A DNA stretch of 64,000 nt from Entelurus aequoreus (taxonomy: Eukaryota; Chordata; Actinopteri; Syngnathiformes; Syngnathidae), in assembly GCF_033978785.1 (NCBI RefSeq), contig NC_084751.1, positions 51,066,983 to 51,130,982 of the forward strand, read 5' to 3'. Positions 36,681 through 49,700 of this stretch are shown here, piece by piece. The notes under the pieces are model-generated. The model was not told the origin of the DNA and searched no databases. It was given only the letters and a program-made list of their open reading frames with translations. A program made the translations under genes and the position numbers. Each line of letters starts with the position of its first letter. Positions within the stretch are counted from its first letter, which is position 1.

Positions 36681-37800
36681 CAGAGGTCACCAACGCGGTG
36701 CCCGCGGGCACCAGGTAGCCCGTAAGGACCAGATGAGTAGCCCGCTGGCCTGTTCTAAAAATAGCTCAAATAGCAGCACTTACCAGTGAGCTGCCTCTAT
36801 TTTTTAAATTGTATTTATTTACTAGCAAGCTGGTCTCGCTTTGCCCGACATTTTTAATTCTAAGAGAGACAAAACTCAAATAGAATTTGAAAATCCAAGA
36901 AAATATTTTAAAGACTTGGTCTTCACTTGTTTAAATAAATTCATTAATTTTTTTACTTTGTTTCTTATAACTTTCAGAAAGACAATTTTAGAGAAAAAAT
37001 ACAACCTTAAAAATGATTTTAGGATTTTTAAACACATATACCTTTTTACCTTTTAAATTCCTTCCTCTTCTTTCCTGACAATTTAAATCAATGTTCAAGT
37101 AAATTTATTTTTTATATTGTAAAGAATAATAAATACATTTTAATTTAATTCTTCATTTTAGCTTCTGTTTTTCCGACGAAGAATATTTGTGAAATATTTC
37201 TTCAAACTTATTATGATTAAAATTCAAAAAAATTATTCTGGCAAATCTAGAAAATTTGTAGAATCAAATTTAAATCTTATTTCAAAGTCTTTTGAATTTC
37301 TTTTGAAATTTTTGTTCTGGAAAATCTAGAAGAAATAATGATTTGTCTTTGTTAGAAATATAGCTTGGTCCAATTTGTTATATATTCTAACAAAGTGCAG
37401 ATTGGATTTTAACCTATTTAAAACATGTCATCACAATTCTAAAATTAATCTTAATCAGGAAAAATTACTACTGATTTTTTTTTACATTTTTCAAAAAGAT
37501 TCGAATTAGCTAGTTTTTCTCTTCATTTTTTCGGTTGAATTTTGAATTTTAAAGAGTCGAAATTGAAGATAAACTATGTTTCAAAATGTAATTGTCATTT
37601 TTTTCGTGTTTTCCTCTCTTTTAAACCGTTCAATTAAGTGTAAATATCATTAATTATTAATAATAACATAGAGTTAAAGGTAAATTGAGCAAATTGGCTA
37701 TTTCTGGCAATTTATTTAAGTGTGTATCAAACTGGTAGCCCTTCGCATTAATCAGCACCCAAGAAGTAGCTCTTGCTTTCAAAAAGGTTGGTGACCCCTG
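36681..37800. mobile_element. Non-autonomous hAT element, 1.12 kb, with 8-bp TSD (copy 2)
   Basis: Ends CAGAGGTCACCAACG and GTTGGTGACCCCTG. Exact TSD TATTACGG at 36,673-36,680 and 37,801-37,808; the neighbouring array units show the unoccupied ATGGTATTACGGAATTCC. Same family as 9,821-10,886. AT-rich, non-coding. Confidence 0.97.
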
Positions 37801-39297
37801 TATTACGGAATTCCCGGAATTTCGGGAAAACCGGGAATTTTTCCAGTTGAAAAAAATACGTAGTTTTTTGTCCTGATTAAGAGGAATGTTTTGACAGTGG
37901 AACGGCTGAAGTGGGTTGTGAAAGAAGTAGTCCCCAGAAAAAAGGGTGGAAATAGGGCTTTCTGGAATTCCAGGAATTCTGGAAATTCCTGGATTTTTTT
38001 TTAACTTGGAAAAATAATAGTTAGAATTTCCAGTATGAGTGGAATATGTTTAAGGTGGAATGGGTTGAATAGGTTGAAAAATGTGGAAATGGTGGAAGTT
38101 AGAAAAAATGGCCAATTCATTTTAAAAGGGAAAAATGTCCCGGAAAACCGGGAATTCTGGGAAATCTGGGAATTTTTGTCAAAGGAAAGCCCGCGATTCC
38201 TGAATAGGCTGTAAAAATATCGATGTAATCATAGTAGTATCGACTAGATACGCTCCTGTACTTGGTATCATTACATCACGGTTTGAAGTTGGGCCGGTTT
38301 CAACCGGGTGAAAAATGTGGAAGGTAGAGCGCGCCAAAATCTGGAAAAGAAGAAGAAGTTGGATAACTAGATGAGGCAATTCCTGAAGGAATTGGGTGTG
38401 AATGTTCCAAGTTGAACTGAAATCCTGGAATTTTTTTAGAATTGTTGAAGTAGAGCACACAATTCCCAAATAAGTTGGAACAGTTTGAATCAGATATAAA
38501 ATGTGGGAGTTGTGGAACTTTGAAGAATGTCTCATTCATTTCAATGGGAATTTCCCCAAAAATTTGGAAATTTCGGGAAAAGCGGGAAATATTTTGAAAA
38601 TGGGAAAAAACTTGAATTGTCTAAATGAGTTGAAATGGTGGATATTGGCGTTTTTTTCAAATCGGTGGAGAAATGTTGAAGTAGTAACATGTTAAATTGA
38701 GATATGGTATTACGGAATTCCTGGAATTCTGGGAAAACCGGGAATTTTTCCAGTTGAAAAAAATATTCCGTTTTTTTTCCTGATTAAGAGGAATTTTTTG
38801 ACAGTGGAACGGCTTAAGTGGGTTGTGGAAGAAGTAGTCGCCAGAAAAAATGGTGGAAATAGGGTTTTCTGGAATTCCAGGAATTCTGGAAATTCCTGGA
38901 AATTTTTTTGAACTTTCGTTTGAATTTCCAGGATGAGTGGAATATGTTGAAGGTGGAATGGTTTGAATAGGTTGAAAAATGTGGAAATGGTGGAAGTTTA
39001 AAAAAATGGCCAATTCATTTTAAAAGGGAAAAATGTCCCGGAAAACCGGGAATTCTGGGAAATCTGGGAATTTTTGTCAAAGGAAAGCCTGCGATTCCTG
39101 AATAGGCTGTAAAAATATCGATGTAATCATAGTAGTATCGACTAGATACGCTCCTGTACTTGGTATCATTACATCACGGTTTGAAGTTGGACCGGTTTCA
39201 ACCGGGTGAAAAATGTGGAAGGTAGAGCGCACCGAAATCTGGAGGAGAAGAAGAAGTTGAATAATAAATAGATGCATTTTAGGTGTAGAAAAGCGTA

Positions 39298-39325
39298 TGT
39301 GTGAATGTTTTGCAGCGTTCACACA
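39298..39325. other. Hairpin at array edge
   Basis: GTGTGAATG, 8-nt loop TTTTGCAG, CGTTCACAC: a near-perfect 9-bp stem. The opposite-orientation family copy has GTGAATG/CATTCAC with loop TTCCAAAG at 60,014-60,035, so the hairpin is probably the element's terminus. Confidence 0.6.
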
Positions 39326-39776
39326 ATGAGGCGGGTGGCTGGTGGGGGGTCCCCGAGGCGGCGAGCGGCGTGGATCTTGGCGCTGACCCGGCTCAGTGGA
39401 GGAAGGAGCTGCTCGGCACCACTGATAGGAGGAGTGAAGTGGGGGTCTGTGGACGCTGAGAAGAAGGGTGGGGGGGGACTGGCTCCATGCCGACAGCGAG
39501 GCCTGCCACGTCTGCCTGCCCGCTTTGAAGTGTCACCTTGAGGGGAGAGCCCGTGGCCGCCATGCCGGGAGGGTGGGAGCGGCGGCGAGGAGTGGCATGC
39601 TTGGCATCATCGCCAGACACGCCGCTTGAATATTGCATGGGCTCCCGTCCATCTCGCTACACACTCAGGACATTCCTTCTGCTTGATTCACATTGAGAGT
39701 AGATCTTTGTTGTTGTTGGCTTTTCTTTTTTTTTTCCACCCCCCAACACCACACCCCCCCACCCTCCTCGCCACAG
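39326..39776 (+). other. GC- and CpG-rich single-copy stretch ending in a strong splice-acceptor-like tract
   Basis: 39,330-39,610 is rich in CG dinucleotides and G runs, unlike the AT-rich surroundings. It is followed by a long pyrimidine tract (39,719-39,771) ending CACAG at 39,772-39,776. Confidence 0.5.
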
Positions 39777-39976
39777 AGCAGCCTCAACACCTGTGCCGCT
39801 TTTGTGCTGGTTCTCGCCGTCATCGCAACTTTAGCAAGTGGCAGCATCATGGCAGCTGACAGTGTTGCACACGTTACTACAGACTACACCTCATATGAGC
39901 AAGAGGTCCTGGGGTACAGAGACAAATTAATCCCTGGAAATGCTGCTGCTCCAAACAATACCAAACTAATTTACTT
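39777..39976 (+). CDS. Possible exon encoding a hydrophobic segment (unidentified)
   Basis: Starts right after the acceptor-like CAG. In the one frame open throughout, it begins SSLNTCAAFVLVLAVIATLA, a plausible membrane-spanning helix or signal anchor, then GSIMAADSVAHVTTDYTSYE and further polar residues until the 47-bp minisatellite, where the frame closes at 40,022. There is no clear splice donor before the repeat; GCAGCTGACAG at 39,849-39,859 is not one. I do not recognise the protein. Evidence is the acceptor, open frame and sharp hydrophobic start; it could equally be a chance frame or a gene whose 3' part was replaced by repeat expansion. Confidence 0.3.
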
Positions 39977-42594
39977 GTTGACTACAAGGTGCACGAGCCA
40001 TAGATATACAAAACTAAACTAATGTTGAATACAAGGTGCACGAGCCATACATAAACAAAACTAAACTAATGTTGAATACGAGGTGCACGAGCCATAAATA
40101 AACAAAACTAAACTAGTGTTGAATACAAGGTGCACGAGCCATACATAAACAAAACTAAACTAGTGTTGAATACGAGGTGCACGAGCCATACATAAACAAA
40201 ACTAAACTAATGTTGAATACAAGGTGCACGAGCCATACATAAACAAAACTAAACTAATGTTGAATACGAGGTGCACGAGCCATAAATAAACAAAACTAAA
40301 CTAGTGTTGAATACAAGGTGCACGAGCCATACATAAACAAAACTAAACTAGTGTTGAATACGAGGTGCACGAGCCATACATAAACAAAACTAAACTAGTG
40401 TTGAATACGAGGTGCACGAGCCATACATAAACAAAACTAAACTAGTGTTGAATACGAGGTGCACGAGCCATACATAAACAAAACTAAACTAGTGTTGAAT
40501 ACGAGGTGCACGAGCCATACATAAACAAAACTAAACTAATGTTGAATACAAGGTGCACGAGCCATACATAAACAAAACTAAACTAATGTTGAATACGAGG
40601 TGCACGAGCCATAAATAAACAAAACTAAACTAGTGTTGAATACAAGGTGCACGAGCCATACATAAACAAAACTAAACTAGTGTTGAATACGAGGTGCACG
40701 AGCCATACATAAACAAAACTAAACTAGTGTTGAATACGAGGTGCACGAGCCATACATAAACAAAACTAAACTAATGTTGAATACGAGGTGCACGAGCCAT
40801 ACATAAACAAAACTAAACTAGTGTTGAATACAAGGTGCACGAGCCATACATAAACAAAATTAAACTAATGTTGAATACAAGGTGCACGAGCCATACATAT
40901 ACAAAACTAAACTAATGTTGAATACAAGGTGCACGAGCCATACATAAACAAAACTAAACTAATGTTGAATACAAGGTGCACGAGCCATAGATATACAAAA
41001 CTAAACTAATGTTGAATATGAGGTGCACGAGCCATACATAAACAAAACTAAATTAGTGTTGAATACGAGGTGCACAAGTCATAGATATACAAAACTAAAT
41101 TAATGTTGAATACGAGGTGCACGAGCCATACATAAACAAAACTAAACTAGTGTTGAATACAAGATGCACGAGCCATAGATATACAAAACTAAACTAATGT
41201 TGAATACGAGATGCACGAGCCATACATAAACAAAACTAAACTAATGTTGAATACAAGATGCACGAGCCATAGATATACAAAACTAAACTAATGTTGACTA
41301 CAAGGTGCACGAGCCATACATAAACAAAACTAAACTAATGTTGAATACAAGGTGCACGAGCCATACATAAACAAAACTAAACTAGTGTTGAATACGAGGT
41401 GCATGAGCCATACATAAACAAAACTAAACTAATGTTGATTACAAGGTGCACGAGCCATACATATACAAAACTAAACTAATGTTGAATACAAGGTGCACGA
41501 GCCATACATAAACAAAACTAAACTAATGTTGAATACAAGGTGCACGAGCCATACATAAACAAAACTAAACTAATGTTGAATACAAGGTGCACGAGCCATA
41601 CATAAACAAAACTAAATTAGTGTTGAATACGAGGTGCACGAGCCATACATAAACAAAACTAAAGTAGTGTTGAATACAAGGAGCACGAGCCATACATAAA
41701 CAAAACTAAACTAGTGTTGAATACGAGGTGCACGAGCCATACATAAACAAAACTAAACTAATGTTGAATACAAGGTACACGAGCCATACATAAACAAAAC
41801 TAAACTAATGTTGAATACGAGGTGCACGAGCCATACATAAACAAAACTAAATTAGTGTTGAATACGAGGTGCACGAGCCATACATAAACAAAACTAAACT
41901 AATGTTCAATACAAGGTGCACGAGCCATACATAAACAAAATTAAACTAATGTTGAATACAAGGTGCACGAGCCATACATAAACAAAACTAAACTAATGTT
42001 GACTACAAGGTGCACGAGCCATAGATATACAAAACTAAACTAATGTTGAATACAAGGTGCACAAGCCATAGATATACAAAACTAAACTAATGTTGAATAC
42101 GAGGTGCACGAGCCATACATAAACAAAACTAAACTAGTGTTGAATACGAGGTGCACGAGCCATAGATATACAAAACTAAACTAGTGTTGAATACAAGGTG
42201 CACGAGCCATACATAAACAAAACTAAACTAGTGTTGAATACAAGGTGCACGAGCCATACATAAACAAAACTAAACTAATGTTGAATACAAGGTGCACGAG
42301 CCATACATATACAAAACTAAACTAATGTTGAATACGAGGTGCACGAGCCATAGATATACAAAACTAAACTAATGTTGAATACAAGGTGCACGAGCCATAC
42401 ATATACAAAACTAAACTAATGTTGAATACAAGGTGCACGAGCCATACATAAACAAAACTAAACTAATGTTGAATACGAGGTGCACGAGCCATACATAAAC
42501 AAAACTAAACTAATGTTGAATACGAGGTGCACGAGCCATACATAAACAAAACTAAACTAATGTTGAATACGAGGTGCACGAGCCATAGATATAG
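39977..42594 (+). repeat. 47-bp minisatellite, about 56 copies
   Basis: Unit GTTGAATACAAGGTGCACGA + GCCATACATAAACAAAACTA + AACTAAT. Copies are almost all exactly 47 bp with only point variants: ACAAGG/ACGAGG, CTAATG/CTAGTG, CATAAAC/GATATAC/AATAAAC. Each unit contains the GTGCAC palindrome. 47 is not a multiple of 3, so no protein is encoded across units. Confidence 0.98.
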
Positions 42595-42758
42595 TTTTGC
42601 TTCCAACTCATACACCATCGTCCTCTGCAGTGGACTTACTGTAGGCTGTTTTTGACCCCATAATAGAGTAGAAATAGAGCAAAAATACATTTTTTAGGAG
42701 AACAAAATTTTTTTTTACTGTACAAAACATAAGAAAACAGCCAGATGTTACCGTATAT
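42595..42758. other. Short single-copy segment
   Basis: Non-repetitive link between the minisatellite and the next TE cluster; nothing recognisable. Confidence 0.5.
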
Positions 42759-42838
42759 CAGGCCTGGGCAATCATTTTGAATAGGGGGGCCATATTTAGA
42801 GAAAAAAATGTGTCTGGGGGCCGGTATAGCTATCTATA
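42759..42838. mobile_element. hAT terminal fragment
   Basis: CAGGCCTGGGCAATCATTTT, GGGGGGCCATATTTAGAGA and GGGGGCCGG are typical of a hAT family in fish that begins CAGGxxTGGGCAA. Truncated by (TA)n. Confidence 0.65.
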
Positions 42839-42847
42839 TATGAGTGA

Positions 42848-43842
<995 letters not shown>

Positions 43843-43910
<68 letters not shown>
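43843..43910. repeat. (TA)n microsatellite
   Basis: About 68 bp TA directly following the Tc1-like right end. Confidence 0.97.
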
Positions 43911-43913
<3 letters not shown>

Positions 43914-44370
43914 AAATTTTTTTACTGAATGAGACACCCAGAATTTACATGAAAATAAAGAATGAGGGATTTAAAATATTAACTATGAAAGATACAACAC
44001 TGAATATTTAAGTTGTTGCTATCTTTTTTTGTGTGGACATTGTTGTCATGCCATGTCATGTACGGACATACTTTGTGGACGCCGTCTGCTGCTCCACATG
44101 CTGTAAGTTTTTGCTGTCATCCAGCATTCTGTTTTTATTTACTTTGTAGCCAAGTTCAGTTTTAGTTTCGTTCTGCATAGCTATCCCTAAGCTTCAATGC
44201 CTTTTCTTAGCAGCACTCACCTTTTGTTCATTTTTGGTTTAAGCATTGGACACCTTTTTACCTGCACCCTGCCTCCCGCTGCCGCCTGCATATTGTGATC
44301 ATGACAACAAACCATGTTACCGACATCTACAGAACAATTAGCTACCTGCTGCCACCTACTGATATGGAAG
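43911..44370. mobile_element. Unclassified TE-like fragment
   Basis: GCCATGTCATGTACGGACAT, ACTTTGTGGACGCCGTCTGC and GTTCAGTTTTAGTTTCGTTC are words I associate with a dispersed fish element; ends not found. No coding signal. Confidence 0.4.
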
Positions 44371-46040
44371 ACATGAAGGCGTCGGTTTCTTTCTTCTATT
44401 GTAATCCACAGGAAGATTTTGTCTTGACCTGAGAACTACAAAGCGGAGAGGAAGCAGGACCAGACTCCCCTCCAGGCGACCTTTTCTTTGAACTCTTTTA
44501 CGACCTTTTCTTTGAACTCTTTTACGACCTTTTCTTTAAAACTGGTTTGTAATCAAAAGCGATGGCTGTTTACGGCCCCCCTCCCTTAGAAAAAGCTGTT
44601 GCCATGTGATCAGGGAAAGTCCAAATAAAAGAGGAGGCGTACAATTTTTCGTCAGGAGCGTGGTGGAGACTGTACAAGAGTACAGCCCGGACGTTTCTCC
44701 TCGATTGAGCCAAATTGAATTCTGTCTCTGTTTGATTCCTTGCTTCTTGTCTTGTTTAATAGATGTCATCAGTGTTTGAACCTGACAGGATGTTTGCTTG
44801 ACCCGCTGCCATCACAAAACTTTGTGCTTCAATGAGTTCCCGGCTGTCTTTGATCCTACCAAGCAAAAGGCTTGTAAAACTCCACTGGGTACGATGGGAA
44901 GCGACATGAAGGCGTCGGTTTCTTTCTTCTATTGTAATCCACAGGAAGATTTGGTCTTGACCCGAGAACTACAAAGCGGAGAGCAAGCAGGACCAGACTC
45001 CCCTCCAGGCGACCTTTTCTTTGAACTCTTTTACGACCTTTTCTTTGAACTCTTTTACGACCTTTTCTTTGAGCTGTTTTGTCATCAAAGGCGACGGCTG
45101 TTTACGACCCCCCTCCCTTAGACACAGCTGTTGCCATGTAATCAGGGAAAGGCCAAACAAAAGAGGAGGCGTACAATCTTTCGTCAGGAGCGTGGTGGAG
45201 ACTGTACAAGAGTACAGCCCGGACGTTTCTCCCTCAATTGAGCCAAATTTAATTATGTCTCTGTTTGATTCCTTGCTTCTTGTCTTGTTTAATAGATGTC
45301 ATCAGTGTTTGAACTTGACAGCGTGTTTGCTTGACCCGCTGCCATCACAAAACTTTGTGTTTCAATGAGTTCCCTGCAGGCAGACCAAAAGCTGTCTTTG
45401 ATCCTACCAAGCAAAAGGCTTGTAAAACTCCACTGGGTACGATAGGAAGCGGCATGAAGGCGTTGGTTTCTTTCTTCTATTGTAATCCACAGGAAGATTT
45501 TGTCGTGACCCGAGAACTACAAAGCGGAGAGGAAGCAGGACCCGACTCCGCTCCAGGCGACCTTTTCTTTTAACTCTTTTACGACCTTTTCTTTGAGCTG
45601 TTTTATAATCAAAGGCGGCGGCTGTTTACGACCCCTCTCCCTTAGAAACAGGGAGATTTGGTCTTGACCCGAGAACTACAAAGCGGAGAGGAAGCAGGAC
45701 CAGACTCCCCTCCAGGCGACCTTTTCTTTGAACTCTTTTACGACCTTTTCTTTGAACTGTTTTGTAATCAAAGGCGATGGCTGTTTACGACCCCCTTCCC
45801 TTAGAAACAGCTGTTGCCATGTGATCAGGAAAAGTCCAAATAAAAGAGGAGGCGTACAATTTTTCGTCAGGAGTGTGGTAGGAGCGTGGTGGAGACTGTA
45901 CTAGAGTACAGCCCGGACGTTTCTCCTCGATTGAGCCAAATTGAATTCTGTCTCTGTTTGATTCCTTGCTTCTTGTCTTGTTTAATAGATGTCATCAGTG
46001 TTTGAGCCTGACGGGATGTTTGCTTGACCCGCTGCCATCA
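44371..46040 (+). repeat. Tandem LTR-like units, 534-547 bp, about three copies
   Basis: Units start GACATGAAGGCGTCGG (44,371; 44,905; 45,452 variant), with a shortened one from about 45,652. Each has (CGACCTTTTCTTTGAACTCT)2-3, an AATAAAAGAGGAGGCG polyadenylation-like motif, ACAGCCCGGACGTTTCTCCT, and TGATTCCTTGCTTCTTGTCT ending TTTGAACCTGACA. The last block is shared with the 51,547-54,715 units. Resembles the R-U5 part of an LTR with flank, amplified in tandem. No gag or pol, and no clear primer-binding site. Confidence 0.75.
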
Positions 46041-46790
46041 GCCACGCCGTAACCAGAATCAAACATGGCGTCGGCCGGAGGAGAGTTTATCGACGGGATC
46101 CTGCTTCAAAATGAGGTGTTTTGAAGTGGAACAAAAAAAGAAAAACATCCTCACTGTGTGCACTTTCTACCCACTTTAACAAGCGTCCCAGTTCACAAAT
46201 AGCAGTTTTAACTCCCTGATTAGCACTGACATCTGCAGCCTTTCATCTCTCCCTCCATCTTGTTTTTTTAATCACATTAACCCAAACGGGCATCCTTTAA
46301 TGGCCTTTTTTTTTTTTTTTTTTGAGAAAGCTGAAAGAGGAGAGATAATTAAAATAATTAAACCACTGGGAGCGGACTGTGCGCGCTTCTCTTCTTTCCT
46401 TTCTTCTCCCCTTCAAGTTTGAATTCCTGACTTATTCAAGGGAGAGACGGACTCATCATCCTCACTTAAATGCAGTCAGTTGACTCTCGGCGGTCCAATT
46501 GTTTTGTTTTGTTTTTTTCTCCCTCCCCCTGCAAAGCCAACAGCCATTGTAAAAAGTCATCTTTAGGCTCGGCGTGGAAGTGGAGGGGGAAGGGAGGGCC
46601 CTTTTCTAAACAGCCTTTATCAAACATGTTTATTCAGTCTTCTGCATGAGCCCCAAGACTTGGAGGAGGGGAAAAAAAGGGTGCAAAGTATGCTTTGCTT
46701 TAATAATTATTTATTCATGGACTTTTAAGCTTTTAATGAGGACAAATGAAGCCGTTTTCCAGAGTGTCAGTATGTAGTATGCATACCAAA
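46041..46790. other. Single-copy stretch, no gene seen
   Basis: Mixed composition with a poly-T run (46,305-46,323). A short ATG frame at 46,065-46,124 (20 codons) has no support. Possible non-coding conserved DNA. Confidence 0.45.
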
Positions 46791-49700
46791 AATATTCTTG
46801 TTTAGCTTTTTTTTTTTTCTTCTTCTTCCGCACTGTACGTCCGTGAGGAATAAACACAAACATTTAAATATAACTAGCATCAGTTTATCATGATCTTGCA
46901 TTAATATACTTTTAATAAGATGATTCCAGCGAAATCCAGATATTTTGATTGGTGACCACTGCAAACTTTGCATGCTTAATTTAACAGATAATGAGGGTTG
47001 TTTGTTTTTTTTAGAAAAATAAGCCTTGTTATGCAAAAAAATAAAATATCCACTACAGACAAAACTGGTAACCCCCCCTGCAAAAAAAAGCAACAAAAAA
47101 AGCATATATTTACTATATATAATTATATTATTATATACGGTATTGCAAAACTATTGTTGTGAGTTAAAAACAAATAGTTAAATATCTGCTTGTCACCTTT
47201 ATTTAGGGTTTTAAAGCAAGTTATACATTTAAAAAAATCTAATAATCAAATGCATATGCATTTTAAATAATCATGATTAATCACCAGAGTTACACATTCT
47301 AAGAAAAAAATCCTAGTTATGCAAAACACAAATATCCACTATAACAAAACTGGTAACCCCCCTGCAAAAAAAAAGCAACAAAAAAAGCAGATATTTATTA
47401 TATATAATTATATTATTATATACGGTATTGCAAAACTATTGTTGTGAGTTTAAAACAAATAGTTAAATATCTGCTTGTCACCTTTATTTATGATTTTAAA
47501 GCAAGATATATATTTAAAAAAAATCTAATAATCAAATGCATATGCCTTTTAAATAATCATGATTAATCCCCAGAGTTACACATTTTAAAAAAAAAAACTT
47601 GTAATGCAAAACCAAAATATCCACTACAGACAAAACTGGTAACCCCTCTGCAAAAAAAAAAAAAAAGCAACAAAAAAAAGCAAATATTTATTATATATAC
47701 TGTAATTATATTATAATATACGGTATTGCAAAACTATTGTTGTGAGTTTAAAACAAATAGTTAAATATCTGCTTGTCACCTTTATTTATGATTTTAAAGC
47801 AAGATATACATTAAAAAAAATCTAATAATCAAATGCATATGCATTTCGATTAATCATGATTAATCACCAGGGTTACACATTTTAAGAAAAAAAAGCCTTG
47901 TTATGCAAAACACAAATATCCACTACAAACAAGACTGGTAACCCCCCCTGCAAAAAAAAAAAAGAAACAAAAAAAAGTATATATTTATTATATATAATTA
48001 TATTATTATATACGGTATTGCAAAACTATTGTTGTGAGATAAAAAACAAATAGTTAAATATCTGCTTGTCACCTTTATTTATGATTTTAAAGCAAGTTAT
48101 ACATAAAAAAAATGTAATAATCAATTGCATATGCATTTCGATTAATCATGATTAATCACCAAAGTTACACATTTTAAAAAAAAAAGCCTAGTTATGCAAA
48201 ACACAAATATCCACTACAGACAAAACTGGAAACCCCCCCAACAAAAAACAAACAAAACCCCCCCAACAAAAAACAAACAAAACAAAAAAAGCAGATATTT
48301 ATTATACTGTATACAATTATATTATTATATACGGTATTGCAAAACTATTGTTGTGAGTTTAAAACAAATAGTTAAATATCTGCTTGTCACCTTTATTTAT
48401 GATTTTAAAGCAAGATATACATTTTTAAAAAATCTAATAATCAAATGCATATGCATTTTAAATAATCATGATTAATCACCAGAGTTACACATTTTTAAAA
48501 AAAAACCTTTTAATGCAAAACCAAAATATCCACTACAGACAAAACTTGTAACCCCCCTGCAAAAAAAAAGCGACAAATGAAAGTAGATATTTATTATATA
48601 TAATTATATTATTATATACTGTATTGTAAAACTAATTGTGTGAGATAAAAACAAATAGTTAAATATCTGATTGTCACCTTTATTTATGATTTTAAAGCAA
48701 GTTATACATTTAAAAAAATCTAATAATCAAATGCATATGCATTTTAAATAATCATGATTAATCACCAGAATTACACATTTTAAGAAAAAAATCCTAGTTA
48801 TGCAAAACACAAATATCCACTACAAACAAAACTGGTAACCCCCCTGCAAAAAAAAAAAAAGCGACAAAAAAAAAGCATATATTTATTTATGTATTGCAAA
48901 ACTATTGTTGTGAGATAAAAACAAATAGTTAAATATCTGCTAATATAATTATATATAATAATAATCAAATGCATATGCATTTCGATTAGTCATGATTAAT
49001 CACCAGAGTTACACATTTTAAGAAAAAAGTCTTGTTATGCAAAACAAAAATAAGCCGAGATTTATTATATATAATTATATTATTATATACTGTATTGCAA
49101 AACTGTTTTTGTGAGATAAAAACCCATCCATCCATCCATTTTTAACCGCTTGTCCCTTTCAGGGTCGCGGGGTGAGATAAAAACAAATATTTAAATATCT
49201 GCTTGTCACCTTTATTTATGATTTTAAATCAAGTTATACATACAAAAAACATCTAATAATAAATTGCATATGCATTTCGATTAATCATGATTAATCACCA
49301 GGGTTACACATTTTAAGAAAAAAAGCCTTATTATGCAAAACACAAATATCCACTACAGACAAAACTGGTAACCCCCCTGCAAAAAAAAAAAAAGCAACAA
49401 AAAAATAAGCATATATTTATTTATGTATTGCAAAACTATTGTTGTGAGATGAAAACAAATAGTTAAATATCTGCTAATATAATTATATATAATAATAATC
49501 AAATGCATATGCATTTCGATTAGTCGTGATTAATCACCAGAGTTACACATTTTTAAAAAAAAGTCTTGTTATGCAAAACAAAAATAAGCCGAGATTTATT
49601 ATATATAATTATATTATTATATACTGTATTGCAAAACTGTTTTTGTGAGATAAAAACCCATCCATCCATCCATTTTCTACCGCTTGTCCCTTTCAGGGTC

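Larger units (their letters stand above)
30657..39297 (-). repeat. AATTCC-family tandem array, about 10-11 units
   Basis: Head-to-tail units marked by the conserved ATGGTATTACGGAATTCC block near 31,060, 31,722, 32,386, 33,180, 34,087, 34,926, 35,770, 36,670, 38,705. Spacing is about 660 bp in the first units, then about 790-910 bp (after discounting the hAT at 36,681). Longer units add GTTGGATAACTAGATGAGGC and the hairpin GCAATTCCTGAAGGAATTGC; some also add a hAT scrap of about 65 bp. Open frames of 60-190 codons on either strand recur because the units recur; they have no domain. Confidence 0.92.

Noticed and set aside
39977..42594. CRISPR-like regular repeat
   Set aside because: Units are contiguous with no unique spacers and the genome is vertebrate; the same applies to the 43-, 67- and 87-bp arrays.
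44371..46040. Complete LTR retrotransposon or endogenous retrovirus
   Set aside because: No gag, pol or env frame, no convincing primer-binding site after the ACA end; only LTR-like units.
46065..46124. Short ATG frame in a GC-rich context (MASAGGEFIDGI)
   Set aside because: Only 19 codons then a stop; no neighbouring exon found.
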